Positions 1 through 15,548 of a DNA stretch of 64,000 bases are shown here, piece by piece. A program made the position numbers and the translations under genes. Where the stretch lies: contig NC_132899.1 of the NCBI RefSeq assembly GCF_030463535.1, positions 16,029,490 through 16,093,489 on the forward strand, written 5' to 3'. The first letter of the stretch is position 1. Each line of letters begins with the position of its first letter. Source of the stretch: Salminus brasiliensis. Its lineage: Eukaryota > Chordata > Actinopteri > Characiformes > Bryconidae. Below the pieces are notes generated by a model. That model was given only the letters and a program-made list of their open reading frames with translations, had not been told where the DNA came from and searched no databases.

Positions 1-399
1 GAGATGCGGAAAGTTTTCAAAGACCCATCGAACAGCCGTTTGTTTTCCAATGTCACACATGGCCTTGGTAACGGCATGATGGACGTAGCACTTGACATTA
101 TTGATGATGTCATCGACCGGCAAATTCGTATCCTCTCCGGCAACACAGATCCCAAACCCGAACCGCCTACGAGGAGGATCCGAAAGCGCACCCGCAAACC
201 CAAGGCTGCTGTTGAAGATGGCAAGCCAAAAGAGAAGGGCAAAAGAGGAAGGAAGAAAGGCAAACAGATGCGATTAGATCCTGCTGTACCACAGGTTTCA
301 CAGTCCACAGACATAGAGAGCAGTGTCCTGACCCTGGTGTCCGTGGGGTACGAGACCATATCAAGTGGCCTCGGTGCCACCAATGCAGGCCTGGCATAG
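1..399 (+). CDS. 3'-terminal coding exon of an unrecognised protein with a basic tail (partial)
   Basis: An open frame enters from the left edge and ends at TAG 397-399, giving at least 132 residues. The first ~45 residues look like a folded, partly amphipathic segment rich in Asp and Ile. They are followed by a strongly basic stretch (about residues 55-90) with runs such as RRIRKRTRKP and KGKRGRKKGKQ, which resembles a nuclear or nucleic-acid-binding tail, and then a Ser/Thr-rich end. Base composition and codon use look coding, and a poly(A)-like signal follows at 741. The true start lies outside the window; the Met at position 4 is probably internal. I do not recognise the family and assign no function. 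Alternative: a short independent gene, less likely because the frame is open at the edge. Confidence 0.6.
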   Translation, partial: EMRKVFKDPSNSRLFSNVTHGLGNGMMDVALDIIDDVIDRQIRILSGNTDPKPEPPTRRIRKRTRKPKAAVEDGKPKEKGKRGRKKGKQMRLDPAVPQVSQSTDIESSVLTLVSVGYETISSGLGATNAGLA

Positions 400-1041
400 T
401 CTGAGAGTGAGTGCATGAGGAGTGCAGGATTCTTATAAAGCACATTTTAGTTTTGTATTGTTAGATTTCTCATTTCTTTTACATGTTGGATCTGTTTTGG
501 ATGTTTAAAACTGTTCTGTTTTTGAATCATGTCAGCTGTAGATAAAGAAATCAGTCTTTGAACGATGAATTTTACAAGAAGAGAGATTTATTTCAACAGG
601 GATGGTTCAATTAAAATGGGCCTTTTCATATCTTCCGTTCATAATTCTTTTATTATTTTTGAGTGAAGAACAAACATGTACAGGCAGCGTATAAAAGGTT
701 AGAATGTTTTTGAGCAGTTAAGAACATGTTAATGAAGGTAAATAAAGAAACCCATGACTAAAATGTCATTTAAATACAAAATGTAATAGGATAGACGAAC
801 AGTTTAAGTTGAATATGCCATGTCTTTTATGTAGGAAGACTGTTTTCAGATTTTTGCAATGAAGTTATGGGACTATTTATATATTTTCTCTTCTTTGATT
901 CTATACGTGTGGTGTACTGAACAACTAGTGAATGACTGTAATCTGTATTCAGAAAGTACTTCAGATCCTTTGTGTGCATTAAAAATGTAAGGTTTTTTAT
1001 TATTTATTTTGCTGTCCTCATTCAGTTTAAATGTGATAACT
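400..1041 (+). other. Presumed 3'UTR of the leftmost gene
   Basis: AT-rich sequence after the TAG at 397-399, with no coding signal. AATAAA at 741-746 is the best poly(A) signal; ATTAAA near 979 is a second candidate. The assignment as UTR is inference from position and strand. Confidence 0.4.
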
Positions 1042-1361
1042 AGGCCTCTCATGATAACTAGTTTTTTTTAGATGACTGTATTGTGATAACCGATATTGTC
1101 ATTTAAAGACGATTTTATGCGGATATAATGATAATATAATAGCATAATAATGGAATTACACCTTTTTAAAGGGCAATTAACTTTTAAGTTAAATTATTAA
1201 TTTAATTAATAATAAAATAACATTAGAACAGTGTTGACATGCCAGATCATTCCAATCAATGTGCAAATCTCACAATGTGCAATATTAAGGCCAGCAAACA
1301 TATTTTACATGTCCATATATTGTACAATAAGTTGATAACATAATTATCATGACAGACCTAG
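1042..1361. mobile_element. MITE-like element with imperfect terminal inverted repeats
   Basis: The left end (about 1042, TAGGCCTCTCATGATAAC) is an imperfect inverted copy of the right end (about 1343-1361, AATTATCATGACAGACCTA). The interior is AT-rich and non-coding. This fits a non-autonomous DNA transposon of about 320 bp, perhaps hAT-type. The exact ends and target duplication are not certain. Confidence 0.45.
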
Positions 1362-1829
1362 TAATAATATCATGTATTCACATGCCCATTTGCATTTTTC
1401 ATGTATCTAAAAATTCCGACAGGAATTTCCTAGAAGCCAAAACAGGAAAGACCTGGGGAGCAGGAACTGGAGTAGCCTGGGGCATAGGAACCGGAGGGTT
1501 ATCACCAGGTGTAGCGATTACCACTGAGGTAGCTCAGGGAGCCACAACCATCGAGGCACAAAATTTGCTGGTGTTTTCCATAGCTTGTGGTGGAACACTG
1601 AAGGTAGGCATCAGCATGCCAACGCTTTCAAGAGCACTGGGCAGAGCCGTGAGGGCTGACAGACCTGCAGTTATGTCCATGAAGGCTGGTCCCCCAAAAA
1701 AAATTTTAAGAGTCTTCTTCTGTTCCTTAAATTGAGGGTCAGAGAGGCCAACAATCACTTTAAAGAAGCTGCAGAGTTAAGTGAGACCAAACTGAGACCA
1801 AAAGGGGCACCAGTGAATAATATTAAGAG

Positions 1830-2560
1830 CATTGCCTATAACTAGTTTGTGTGGGAGGATGGCTACAAAGAAGCCATTATCAATGAAAAAACACGGGCAG
1901 AAAGCATACCAGAGATGAGGCAAAAATTAAGCCCAAAATTCTACATTTTGTTGAAAACACAGTCCATTCCTTAACAAATTTCATTTTAAACGTGACGTTT
2001 GGCAGCAACATGCTGTGTGAATGTTTTCTTTAGCAAGGATTGGGTATCTAGTTTAAACTGAAGGGTGAATGGATGGTGCAAAAATATGTGCATATACTGC
2101 AAAGGTCAGTCAACTAAAACATAAAAGATTGGTAGACACTTCACCTTTTAGCAGGGCAATAATCCTAAGCACAAGGTCAATGTTCTACAATGGTCAAGTC
2201 AAAGTCCAGATTTCAGTCCAATTGAGAATCTGTGGCACTGTTTGCAAATTTCAGTCCACAAGCCTCTTCCAACTATCTGGAAGAACCTGGAGCAGATTTG
2301 CCAAGGACCCATGAATAAAAGGTACTTCTGATAAAAAAAAATCTTATAGGTGTTATTGCTGCAACTGAGCATCTGGAGGGTTTAAATATGTATGCAAGCA
2401 GCATTTTACACTTTTATTAGATCTGCTGAGAAAAAAAAAGTGAATTTACATGAAGTGCATATTGATTTGCAACACAAATACTGCCTGGAACAATCTAAGG
2501 TGATATACAGCGTATCTACATATTTGTGAGTGTAAATGTGTTTAAACTGAATTCTTCATT
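1830..2560 (+). mobile_element. Decayed Tc1/mariner-like transposon with transposase C-terminal relic
   Basis: Around 2170-2290 the + strand can be read as a degraded Tc1-type DDE/D transposase C-terminus, including Q-S-P-D-F-S-P-I-E-N-L-W-H. This is the conserved block that carries the last catalytic acidic residue. The frame is broken and the rest of the transposase is missing. The following sequence resembles the 3' end of fish Tc1-like elements. Extent is approximate. Confidence 0.55.
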
Positions 2561-4186
2561 TAATTGAAAAATAGACAGAAAATCAAAACAATATAAAAAA
2601 TAAATAAATCAGTAACTCCCCTGATAACAAAGGATTCTGTACACTAAAACTGTACACTAACTATGAATCCTGGGCTTCCTCAATGAGAGTTTGAAAATGG
2701 TTAAGCTAACACCCAAACAAACACACGTCCAAACACCAGATTACTGTCCAGCTAGACTTAGTTTTACCTTGTTTTGAGCCTTCATTGTACATAGCATGAT
2801 ACAGTGTCACCTAGAGGCTACCTGGCAAGCAAGGAGCTTTAGAGAGATTTAGGATTTGGAATGCATTAGTGCAGATCTGAGAAGGAGGGGGCAGGGATTG
2901 AAGGAAAGAAAATGCATGGGAAACAGAAGGAGGAGCACAACATAAACACATAGAGAAAAACAAGCAAAGAGCAAGGAGAGCCTCTCATCTGCTCATCTGT
3001 AGTAGTTAGTTTTATTGGTAATGTCTGGAAGAACAGAGATTAGGATGACTGAAAAAGTGGAAATTAGGAAAAGTGTCTTAAGGTTAAAGAGTAGAGAGCT
3101 TGCAGTGTTTCAGTCAGATTACGGATGTTCTGTGTAATGCACATCACATGGGTTGCAAGCTGAGACCCATACTCTACCTCCCATACACATGGACAGGCGG
3201 ACAGCCGATCACCCCCTGCCCTGCACAGCCAAGGGTGAGTAGCAATGTATGGAAGAGCATTTGCAGGACATTCAAATAGCATCCAAAACAAACCCTTTAA
3301 ATTGTAGGCCTGTTTGGCTTATTAGTCATGTAATTATGTAGCTATGGCAGTGAGAAGTTTGGACACATAATTTTTTCCGCATTATTTAAAGCTTCAAAAT
3401 ATCAAAAAGAAAAAAAGACCCAAAGCAGCAAAGTTGGGGCACCCCACTTGGTCATTCCTTAGTATAATTCCCTTTTACTAGTATTTTAGCTTGTAAACAG
3501 CAAGGGCATTGTCAATGACTGTGGACCCCATTAAAAGGCATTACTGGGCCCCACAACTCTATCAATTCTGGCAAAATCCTCACTTAATACATTTTTGGCC
3601 CCCTGTCAGTCACAGGCATCCCTCCTCCATACACCCCTGGCTAAAAGCTTGCAGGTTCTGTTAGTTTTTTGGGCTGTCTTGTATGCACTGCTCTTTTGAC
3701 ATCTATTCACTGATTTTCAATTATGTTTAGGTAAATTTCTGGCAAGGTGGTTGGGATGAGTGCCGTCCCTAATCGTGAAGATTGTAAACAGGCCATGGTG
3801 CTAACAAGCTACTTAAGGTCTGGGAGCACATTTGTTGGGTTGCCCAAACTTTCGCTTTTGAATGGTGCTTCTTTCTTTTTTTGTCAGTCTAGAATCTTTC
3901 ATCTTTAACGTTATGCCATTTGGATATCAGTCCATGTTGTACTTGCTCTTCTATTCACTCAGGTAGGCTGGTAGACAGGTAGGCTGCTGCTGTTGAAACT
4001 GAAATCACACATACACAAAAAAGTCAGCTACCAAACCCGTGTTCTTCTAACTGTATTCCTCTAACCTACAGATCACCATTTCTGACCAATACATTCTGAC
4101 TAGCACTTTTGGTGTGCATATACACAATGCATGTCTAAATGTCTTCAGTGATTAACGTATGATTTTAATACTGATTTTTTTTTTAG
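2561..4186. other. No recognisable gene
   Basis: AT-rich non-coding sequence. It may be the first intron of the armadillo gene that begins to be visible near 4190, or an intergenic spacer. Short open frames here (for example 3064-3291 on the minus strand) lack supporting splice sites or recognisable protein similarity. Confidence 0.5.
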
Positions 4187-4189
4187 CAG

Positions 4190-7140
4190 ACTCATTCGGT
4201 GCTGCCTTAGATGCAATCAGTGTGACCACAGAGCTTGTTGATGAGGAACTGAAACCCCACTTGGACACCCTGCTGACTGTTGCTGTGGAGAAGAGTGAGT
4301 GACACAGACATATATAACGTCTTTCATGTGTTAAGAACCCCAAAATGAGTGAGAATCACGTACATTTCAGCACTGATTCTGCAATTGATTCAGTTTCCCT
4401 GAAAATTATATACCTTTATCTAAAGTGGGGGCATAATGGCTGCAGGGTGCCTTCATATGACAATTTTGATAAAATAGCATAAATGTGTTACTGGGGAGCT
4501 ATATTCTGGTGACTCTGATTAACTTTTTAAAGGCAATATTATGTAGAGATTGTAAAATAACAGCTTTAACATCATGTTGATGCTCCACTGACTTGTAATA
4601 TACTTGTCATTGCCACTCCAGGCCCAGAACCTCAGCTACTGCACTCTGTGTCATATTTGTCCTGTAATATTACTGTACCACATCAGTCCACAGGCTTCCT
4701 TTATCTTTAGTGCTGGTTCTGTATGTCTTGTAAAATGCATGTGTCCCATGAGGGGAGCTCAAACAACAAGTTGTATTTACTGCGGTGGAGTAAAAGTAAA
4801 TTGCACTCCCCACCTGTAGGAGGAAACCATGGAGCCAAAAATATGACTGTGTCAGACTGTGCTGTCAAAAAATCCTCTCTTAACAGACAACAACAGAGTG
4901 TAGTATTGACCTGTTGCTATGCGCTGGTGTTGGCGGTCTGTCACTGAATTGCTCTCAGTGAAATACATGGCAAGCGTTTGTGTCCAATGTTAAAGTGCCC
5001 GTGTGAACATCACCATAGGTAAATGCGTGACCTTTGTGGATTTGAGACATGCTAATCCGCATTTGTGTCTGGTCAAGCCATTGATTGACAGGGCTGATTA
5101 GCCAGTCTTCCTTCAAACTCTCACTTCACACTGGACCTGCCAGCTAGCCAGCTGTTAGGGATTGTGGCACCTGTGTAAACATGACCAAGATATGCCCTTT
5201 AATTCAGTATTGGTTTGTTCCGTTTAGGCAGGATAAGACTGGTCTGACTGGTCTGAAATGCCTTTGACATGGTATCAGTACATGGAAGGAGAAACTGTTC
5301 TTAACTTTGATTGTGAGTTCATTTACCACAATTTTATTCCAAGTTATTTTGGACCATTTCTTTTGGCCCATCATCCACAAACATGGTAAGGGCCAGCAGA
5401 CATCAAATGGAAAAAGAAATGCCTGGAGGATGCTTTGCCTGATTTTTGTTTAAGTGCAAAAACTGTGATAAAGTCATCTCTCAATTATCCCTTGAGATTT
5501 TAACTGTGTGTGTGTGTGTGCGTGCGCGCGTGTTTGTGTGCTTCTCCATCAGAACGAGGACTAGCCGAACAGGTGGTGGAGAGTGGCATTCTGCCTGTTT
5601 TGGCTCAGGCTCTAAGGAGGAAGAGCTCTCTCACTGTACACACAGCCAGATTGCTAGCTGAACTCGCTAGGGAGGGTAAGCAGAGTACAAATGATTCAGC
5701 TGTATGTATTTACAACCTGCAGTCTGAAAGATATACTGACACATACTGTATGTCCAAATGTTTGTGGACACCCCTTCTAACGAATGCACTACTTCAAGTT
5801 GCACCCACTGCTGACACAGATGTGCAAATGCACACACAGCTCGTAGAGAAGACAGTTTAGACGAGAAAAATGAGATGGAAAATGGGCTGTTTTGTTTTTG
5901 AAACCTAAGGGGATGAGCAGAGCTATACATTTTACTTTACTTTTGATAGATGTTGCACTGTGCATGTTTTGCTAGTCATTGGGTGTACGTAATAAACTGG
6001 CAACATTTACTGATATCAGCAAATAGCAAGTTATTTATAGAGCTAGATGGTATGTTTACTACTTATTAGCAATATAATACTTTTGTAAGCAGTTTGGTTT
6101 CTTCCCTTATTGCTTTGTGTGTGTTTCAGCTCCAGTGAGAGACAGCTGCTTTGAGACTGGAATTATATCAGCTCTTCTGACACTGCTGCTCAGTAAGGAT
6201 GAGGATCTGCTGTTACATGTTAGCCGAGCCATCGGGAGAATCTGCTATGACAGCAGTGAGCCAACTTGATTTTCTACATTCAATACACTGCTTATACAAA
6301 GCCTTCTTTTCTGAAACAGTAACTAGGAAAATTAATATGTTACAGCTGCTAATAAACAATTACTTATAAATGACATCTTATTATATTATATTATATTACT
6401 TATTACATCTACTAATACACCAGACTTCTCTCATCATAAAATGGCCAGAGGTTACCAGGAACTTTACAAATCTGCCAACAGAATAGGACTCTCTGGAGCA
6501 GATAAACATGAATCTACTGGTACCATGCCTAATGCCAGGCGTGTGCTAGAGGGGTATAAGATGATGGTGCTCCATCCAGTACTTTTGGGATTAGGTGGGT
6601 GGTGATTATCAAATTCTCACATCAGTGGTCCAAAATCTAATATAAATCCTTTCCTGGACAGTAGAGACAGTTACTCCAACAAAAGAATAAACTCCTTGAA
6701 ACAAATGTCCTTAAATTAGAGGAAACAATAAATGAGCAGGTGTCCTAATATTTTTTTCCCATATACCGTATTTTTAGTTATCTAGCCTTCTCAAAGAATC
6801 AAAGATACTATATAACTGAAATCCCATCTCAACATTTTCCAAACAAATGTATGTCCATGCAGCCAGTTCTTGTCACCCTCAGGAGGCAGTTCATGCAAAT
6901 GATCAGAGGTTATTGTGTTGTAGATCTACAGCAGATACGTGTTTGTTTCCTGTGCAGATTTACAGCAGGAGAGGCTGCTGAGGTTGGGAGCTGTTCCGCG
7001 GCTGGTGGCAGTTCTGCTGCAGCACCTTGAGAACAACACCTTGCTGAGCTCCTGCCTGCTGGCTCTGTGTAACCTGGCTGATATGGGCGAACAGGACGAC
7101 TCAAAGTTTGTGTGGGAGAAGAGTGGCCATTTTGACGCGG
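4190..7140 (+). CDS. RAP1GDS1 (SmgGDS)-like armadillo-repeat protein, partial
   Basis: Four exons join in phase: about 4190-4294, 5553-5675, 6130-6255 and 6958-7140, each with AG acceptors and GT donors. Together they encode about 178 residues. The order of segments matches the N-terminal part of SmgGDS: a leader ending H-L-D-T-L-L-T-V, then armadillo helices (V-E-S-G-I-L-P-V-L, F-E-T-G-I-I-S-A-L-L), then the R-A-I-G-R-I-C-Y-D-S block, which corresponds to R-A-L-G-N-I-C-Y-D-S in RAP1GDS1. SmgGDS proteins are cytosolic chaperones and exchange factors for prenylated small GTPases; that role is family knowledge, not shown here. The starting exon was not found. No further armadillo exons are visible before syt15 at 10 kb, although the family is about 600 residues long, so this is a shortened paralogue or a decaying copy. 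The reading frame stays open past the 7140 donor to 7424. Confidence 0.65.
5742..5850. mobile_element. Truncated Tc1/mariner-type MITE, left end only
   Basis: Starts with ACTGTATGTCCAAATGTTTG and continues with the same left half seen at 9015, 24559 and 51884. It stops after about 110 bp. It lies in the intron between the second and third visible armadillo exons. Confidence 0.6.
6418..6772. mobile_element. Truncated Tc1/mariner-type MITE, middle and right end
   Basis: Contains the internal block (GGACTCTCTGGAGCAGATAA and following) and the right end of the same family, ending with a GTCC-type terminus near 6765. The left end is missing. It lies in the intron after the third visible armadillo exon. 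Confidence 0.55.
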
Positions 7141-7424
7141 GTGAGCAAGTGTTCCACGGCACTTCCCAGCACTCGTTTGGCTTTGTCTCAGCTGTGACTG
7201 TGGTTCGACTGAACCAGTGGTCTCCAGGACAGTACTCAGTGAGTGTGGAGGCACTTCAGAGATGCTCCACTCTGTTATGGGGAGCACGCAATGGACGGCA
7301 GACTGGCTGGCGCTTACCGCACTTGGGCTGCTGCCCCAAGTTCTACAAGGTTATAAAGTACTCAGTGAAGAACATTCCTAAGAACAGGAGTCTGAAGGCA
7401 GCAGTATTTCACACCTTCTTGTGA
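7141..7424 (+). CDS. Open extension of the last armadillo exon (possible alternative C-terminus)
   Basis: If the GT donor at 7141 is not used, the frame of the last armadillo exon continues for another 93 codons to TGA 7422-7424. The extension is rich in aromatic, Cys and basic residues (for example L-G-C-C-P-K-F-Y-K-V-I-K) and does not look like an armadillo repeat. I do not recognise it. It could be a lineage-specific C-terminus, a retained intron, or chance. An open frame of this length is not strong evidence on its own. Confidence 0.3.
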
Positions 7425-7700
7425 AGACAGATGTTTACTAATTTGTGTAAAAAGGTTTTGGAAAAGAAGCTGACACTACTGCTGAATGTGGATGGATTGG
7501 AACATTATAAACCAGAATGGCCGCCATCGACATTTACAGCATTTGGCAGATGATTGTATAAGTATGTTGCATGTTACAGAATGTCTTTGCTCAACAGCTT
7601 GTTCTTTCCTGGGCATGGAATCCAACCTCAGGGTGTCACACAGAGGTTTGAAGTATTATACACATGCTATGCTATATTGATCATGGTAAAGGCAAAGTAT

Positions 7701-8120
7701 ATACACCAATCAGCCATAACATCTATAGTGGCACCTGTCAAGGGGTGGATATATTGGGCATTAAGTGAACAGTCAGTTTTTGAAGGCGATGTGTTAAAAG
7801 CAGGGAACATGGGCAAGCGTAATAATCTGAGCCACTTTGACGAGTTGGCCAGAGTATCTCCAAAACATTAGGCAGGTCATGTGAGACTTTTTGTGGTACA
7901 CAGTGGTCAATACCCACCAAAAGTGGTTCCAGAAAAGACAACATTAATTGATACGAACTATGGAAGCACCACCTTACAACTTACAACTAACTGATTTCCT
8001 GTTCACACCTTGGTGCCAGATACCACAGGACGCCTTCAGAGGTCTTGTGGCGTCCACGCCTCAAATGCTCAGATCTGTTGTCTCTCAATATTAGGCACTA
8101 ATGTTAAGGCTAATTAGTGT
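7701..8120 (+). mobile_element. Internally deleted Tc1-like transposon
   Basis: The left end (CACCAATCAGCCATAACATC, 7704) and right end (near 8120) are degraded inverted repeats. At 7809 a short frame starts M-G-K-R-N-N-L-S-H-F-D-E, which resembles the N-terminal helix-turn-helix region of fish Tc1-like transposases; a stop follows after 20 codons. The middle of the transposase gene is deleted, and sequence around 7985-8090 resembles its distal end. A dead, non-autonomous copy. Confidence 0.6.
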
Positions 8121-9014
8121 TGCAGCATCCAAAAGTGTAAAAACTAATTATTAAAAACATAACAAATACTATTAGTATTTTCACCAGAAGTAGAATTTTA
8201 GATATATATTTTTTATTGAATAGATTTTTTTTAACAATTTTGGCATATTATTTTCATATTTTGTAGTACTTGTTTATTTCCCATTTGCTTTAAATCGACT
8301 GAACTAAAATAGCTTCAATATATATTATTAAATGTTTCATAATCTGAAAACTTTGTTCCAGATTGAAGTGTAAAAAAATTGAATTTCAGACCAAACTGTA
8401 TTTGCTGCCATAAAAGCCTTCCATTTCCAAAATAGTACTTTTCCTTTGAAATCAATATGAATTTGAATGTTTAATGTAACACAATTATACTCCAAGAAGT
8501 TATGGACCATTTCTATTCATCAGTTCATCATAAAAGCCTCACATGACATAAAGGGCAGCTGATACTTTTAAATAATGTAAAACTGAATAACAAAAAAAAA
8601 ACCTGGAAAAAGAGATGCTTGTTCATACAAACGCAAATAAGTTGGCATGTTGCGTATTGTTCCTAGTCTGTTAGATCCAAGTGTCCAGGCAGATTAAGTC
8701 TTCCCTAGCTTTGCACTGAACATAAGAGGGGATAGAGTCAGAGATATAGTCAGCTAGCTTTGCAACACTGTGCTAAGCATCTAAGAGGCCTTACTGTATA
8801 GGATTCCATGATCAACTGCAGACTGGAGAGGCTTAACCAAACCCAGAGTTTCAGATTCAGAGCAGCTATCTCACCCAGACCTGGATAAGCAACCTGTCAA
8901 ACTAACTAGCTGTAGCTAACACAAGGCCATTTAAAGAAAAGTGAATGCAGCCTTATGTTCACATATGCAGGTGTGGCTGATCACATTAATTAAACAGCAC
9001 ACACACACTGTTTT
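8121..9014. other. AT-rich spacer with a dispersed-repeat fragment
   Basis: No gene is seen. The stretch around 8483-8615 resembles 5331-5430 (both hold a GGACCATTTCT-type core followed by similar spacing), so it is probably a short dispersed repeat of unknown class. Confidence 0.4.
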
Positions 9015-9690
9015 ATACAGTATGTGGACACGCCATCTAATGAATGCATTCAGATACTTTATGTTGCACCCATTGCTGACACAGATGTACAAATGCACAT
9101 AGAACATAGCTTTTCTAGTCCCTGTAGAGAAATGCTGCCAATGGAATAGGGCTCTGGAGCAGGTAAATATGATCCTATTGGCATCTTGCCTAATGCAGAG
9201 AGATATAAAAAGGCCTAATAGAGGGATATAAAGTCCCATTCAATGAGCTGTGGAGCAGTGGAACTGTGTTCTTTGGAATAATGGTGCCCTATTCAATACT
9301 TCTGTTATGAGCTGGGGGGTTGGGAATGAGGTGGGGTGGTGATCATTACACATCCTGACCTCACTAAAGCTTTTGTCTGTAAATGCAATCAAATCCTCAC
9401 AGCAACGCTGTATTTTTTTTCTCCCAATTTGGAATGCCAATTACCCAACCCGTACATACTTCCAGCAAAGCGATGTGGGGAGAGAGCGCCATCTACCCAC
9501 CTTAAAGAGAGCAATGCCAATTGTGCTTTCTCTGGGCCTTGGCTGCTGATGGCTAGCATCATGATCGAAATTTTAACCAGTGACAGCACCTTGGTCAGCT
9601 GGACCACTCAGGGCCCATAAACACTTTTTAAAATTCTCTTGATTTTGGAAAAACAATGAATGACGAGGTGTCTTAATACTTTTGTCCATC
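9015..9690. mobile_element. Tc1/mariner-type MITE interrupted by a second repeat
   Basis: The left end (near 9015, CAGTATGTGGACAC) and right end (near 9665-9690, ending CTTTTGTCC) match the family at 24559 and 51884. The interior is broken at about 9410-9610 by unrelated sequence containing GGGAGAGAGCGCCATCTACC, which is also found near 59660. This is a nested insertion. Confidence 0.55.
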
Positions 9691-10015
9691 ACCAACCTTT
9701 TATCAAAGTAAGACAATTAAAGAAATAAAATGTTATTATACCAGTCTGACCTTTCAGTTTTGTTCAGTGTGTTATACATCTGAATAATTAAGATGTTTTC
9801 AGCTCTTTATGACCTTGGTTATGTGGATAGGCAGGTTTTACATATATAGCTCAATCACAGAGCTTGGTTACTTCCAACATCCAACCTTATGTAAAACATG
9901 TAAAGTCTGTAAAATCGTATGAAGATGCAGTTTTCTATTAGGAAACTGCACTCTTTCAGAAATGTCAATTTGTGTAGATAAATATTGTAGTTATTATGTG
10001 TTTAATCAGTGTGGT

Positions 10016-15548
<5,533 letters not shown>

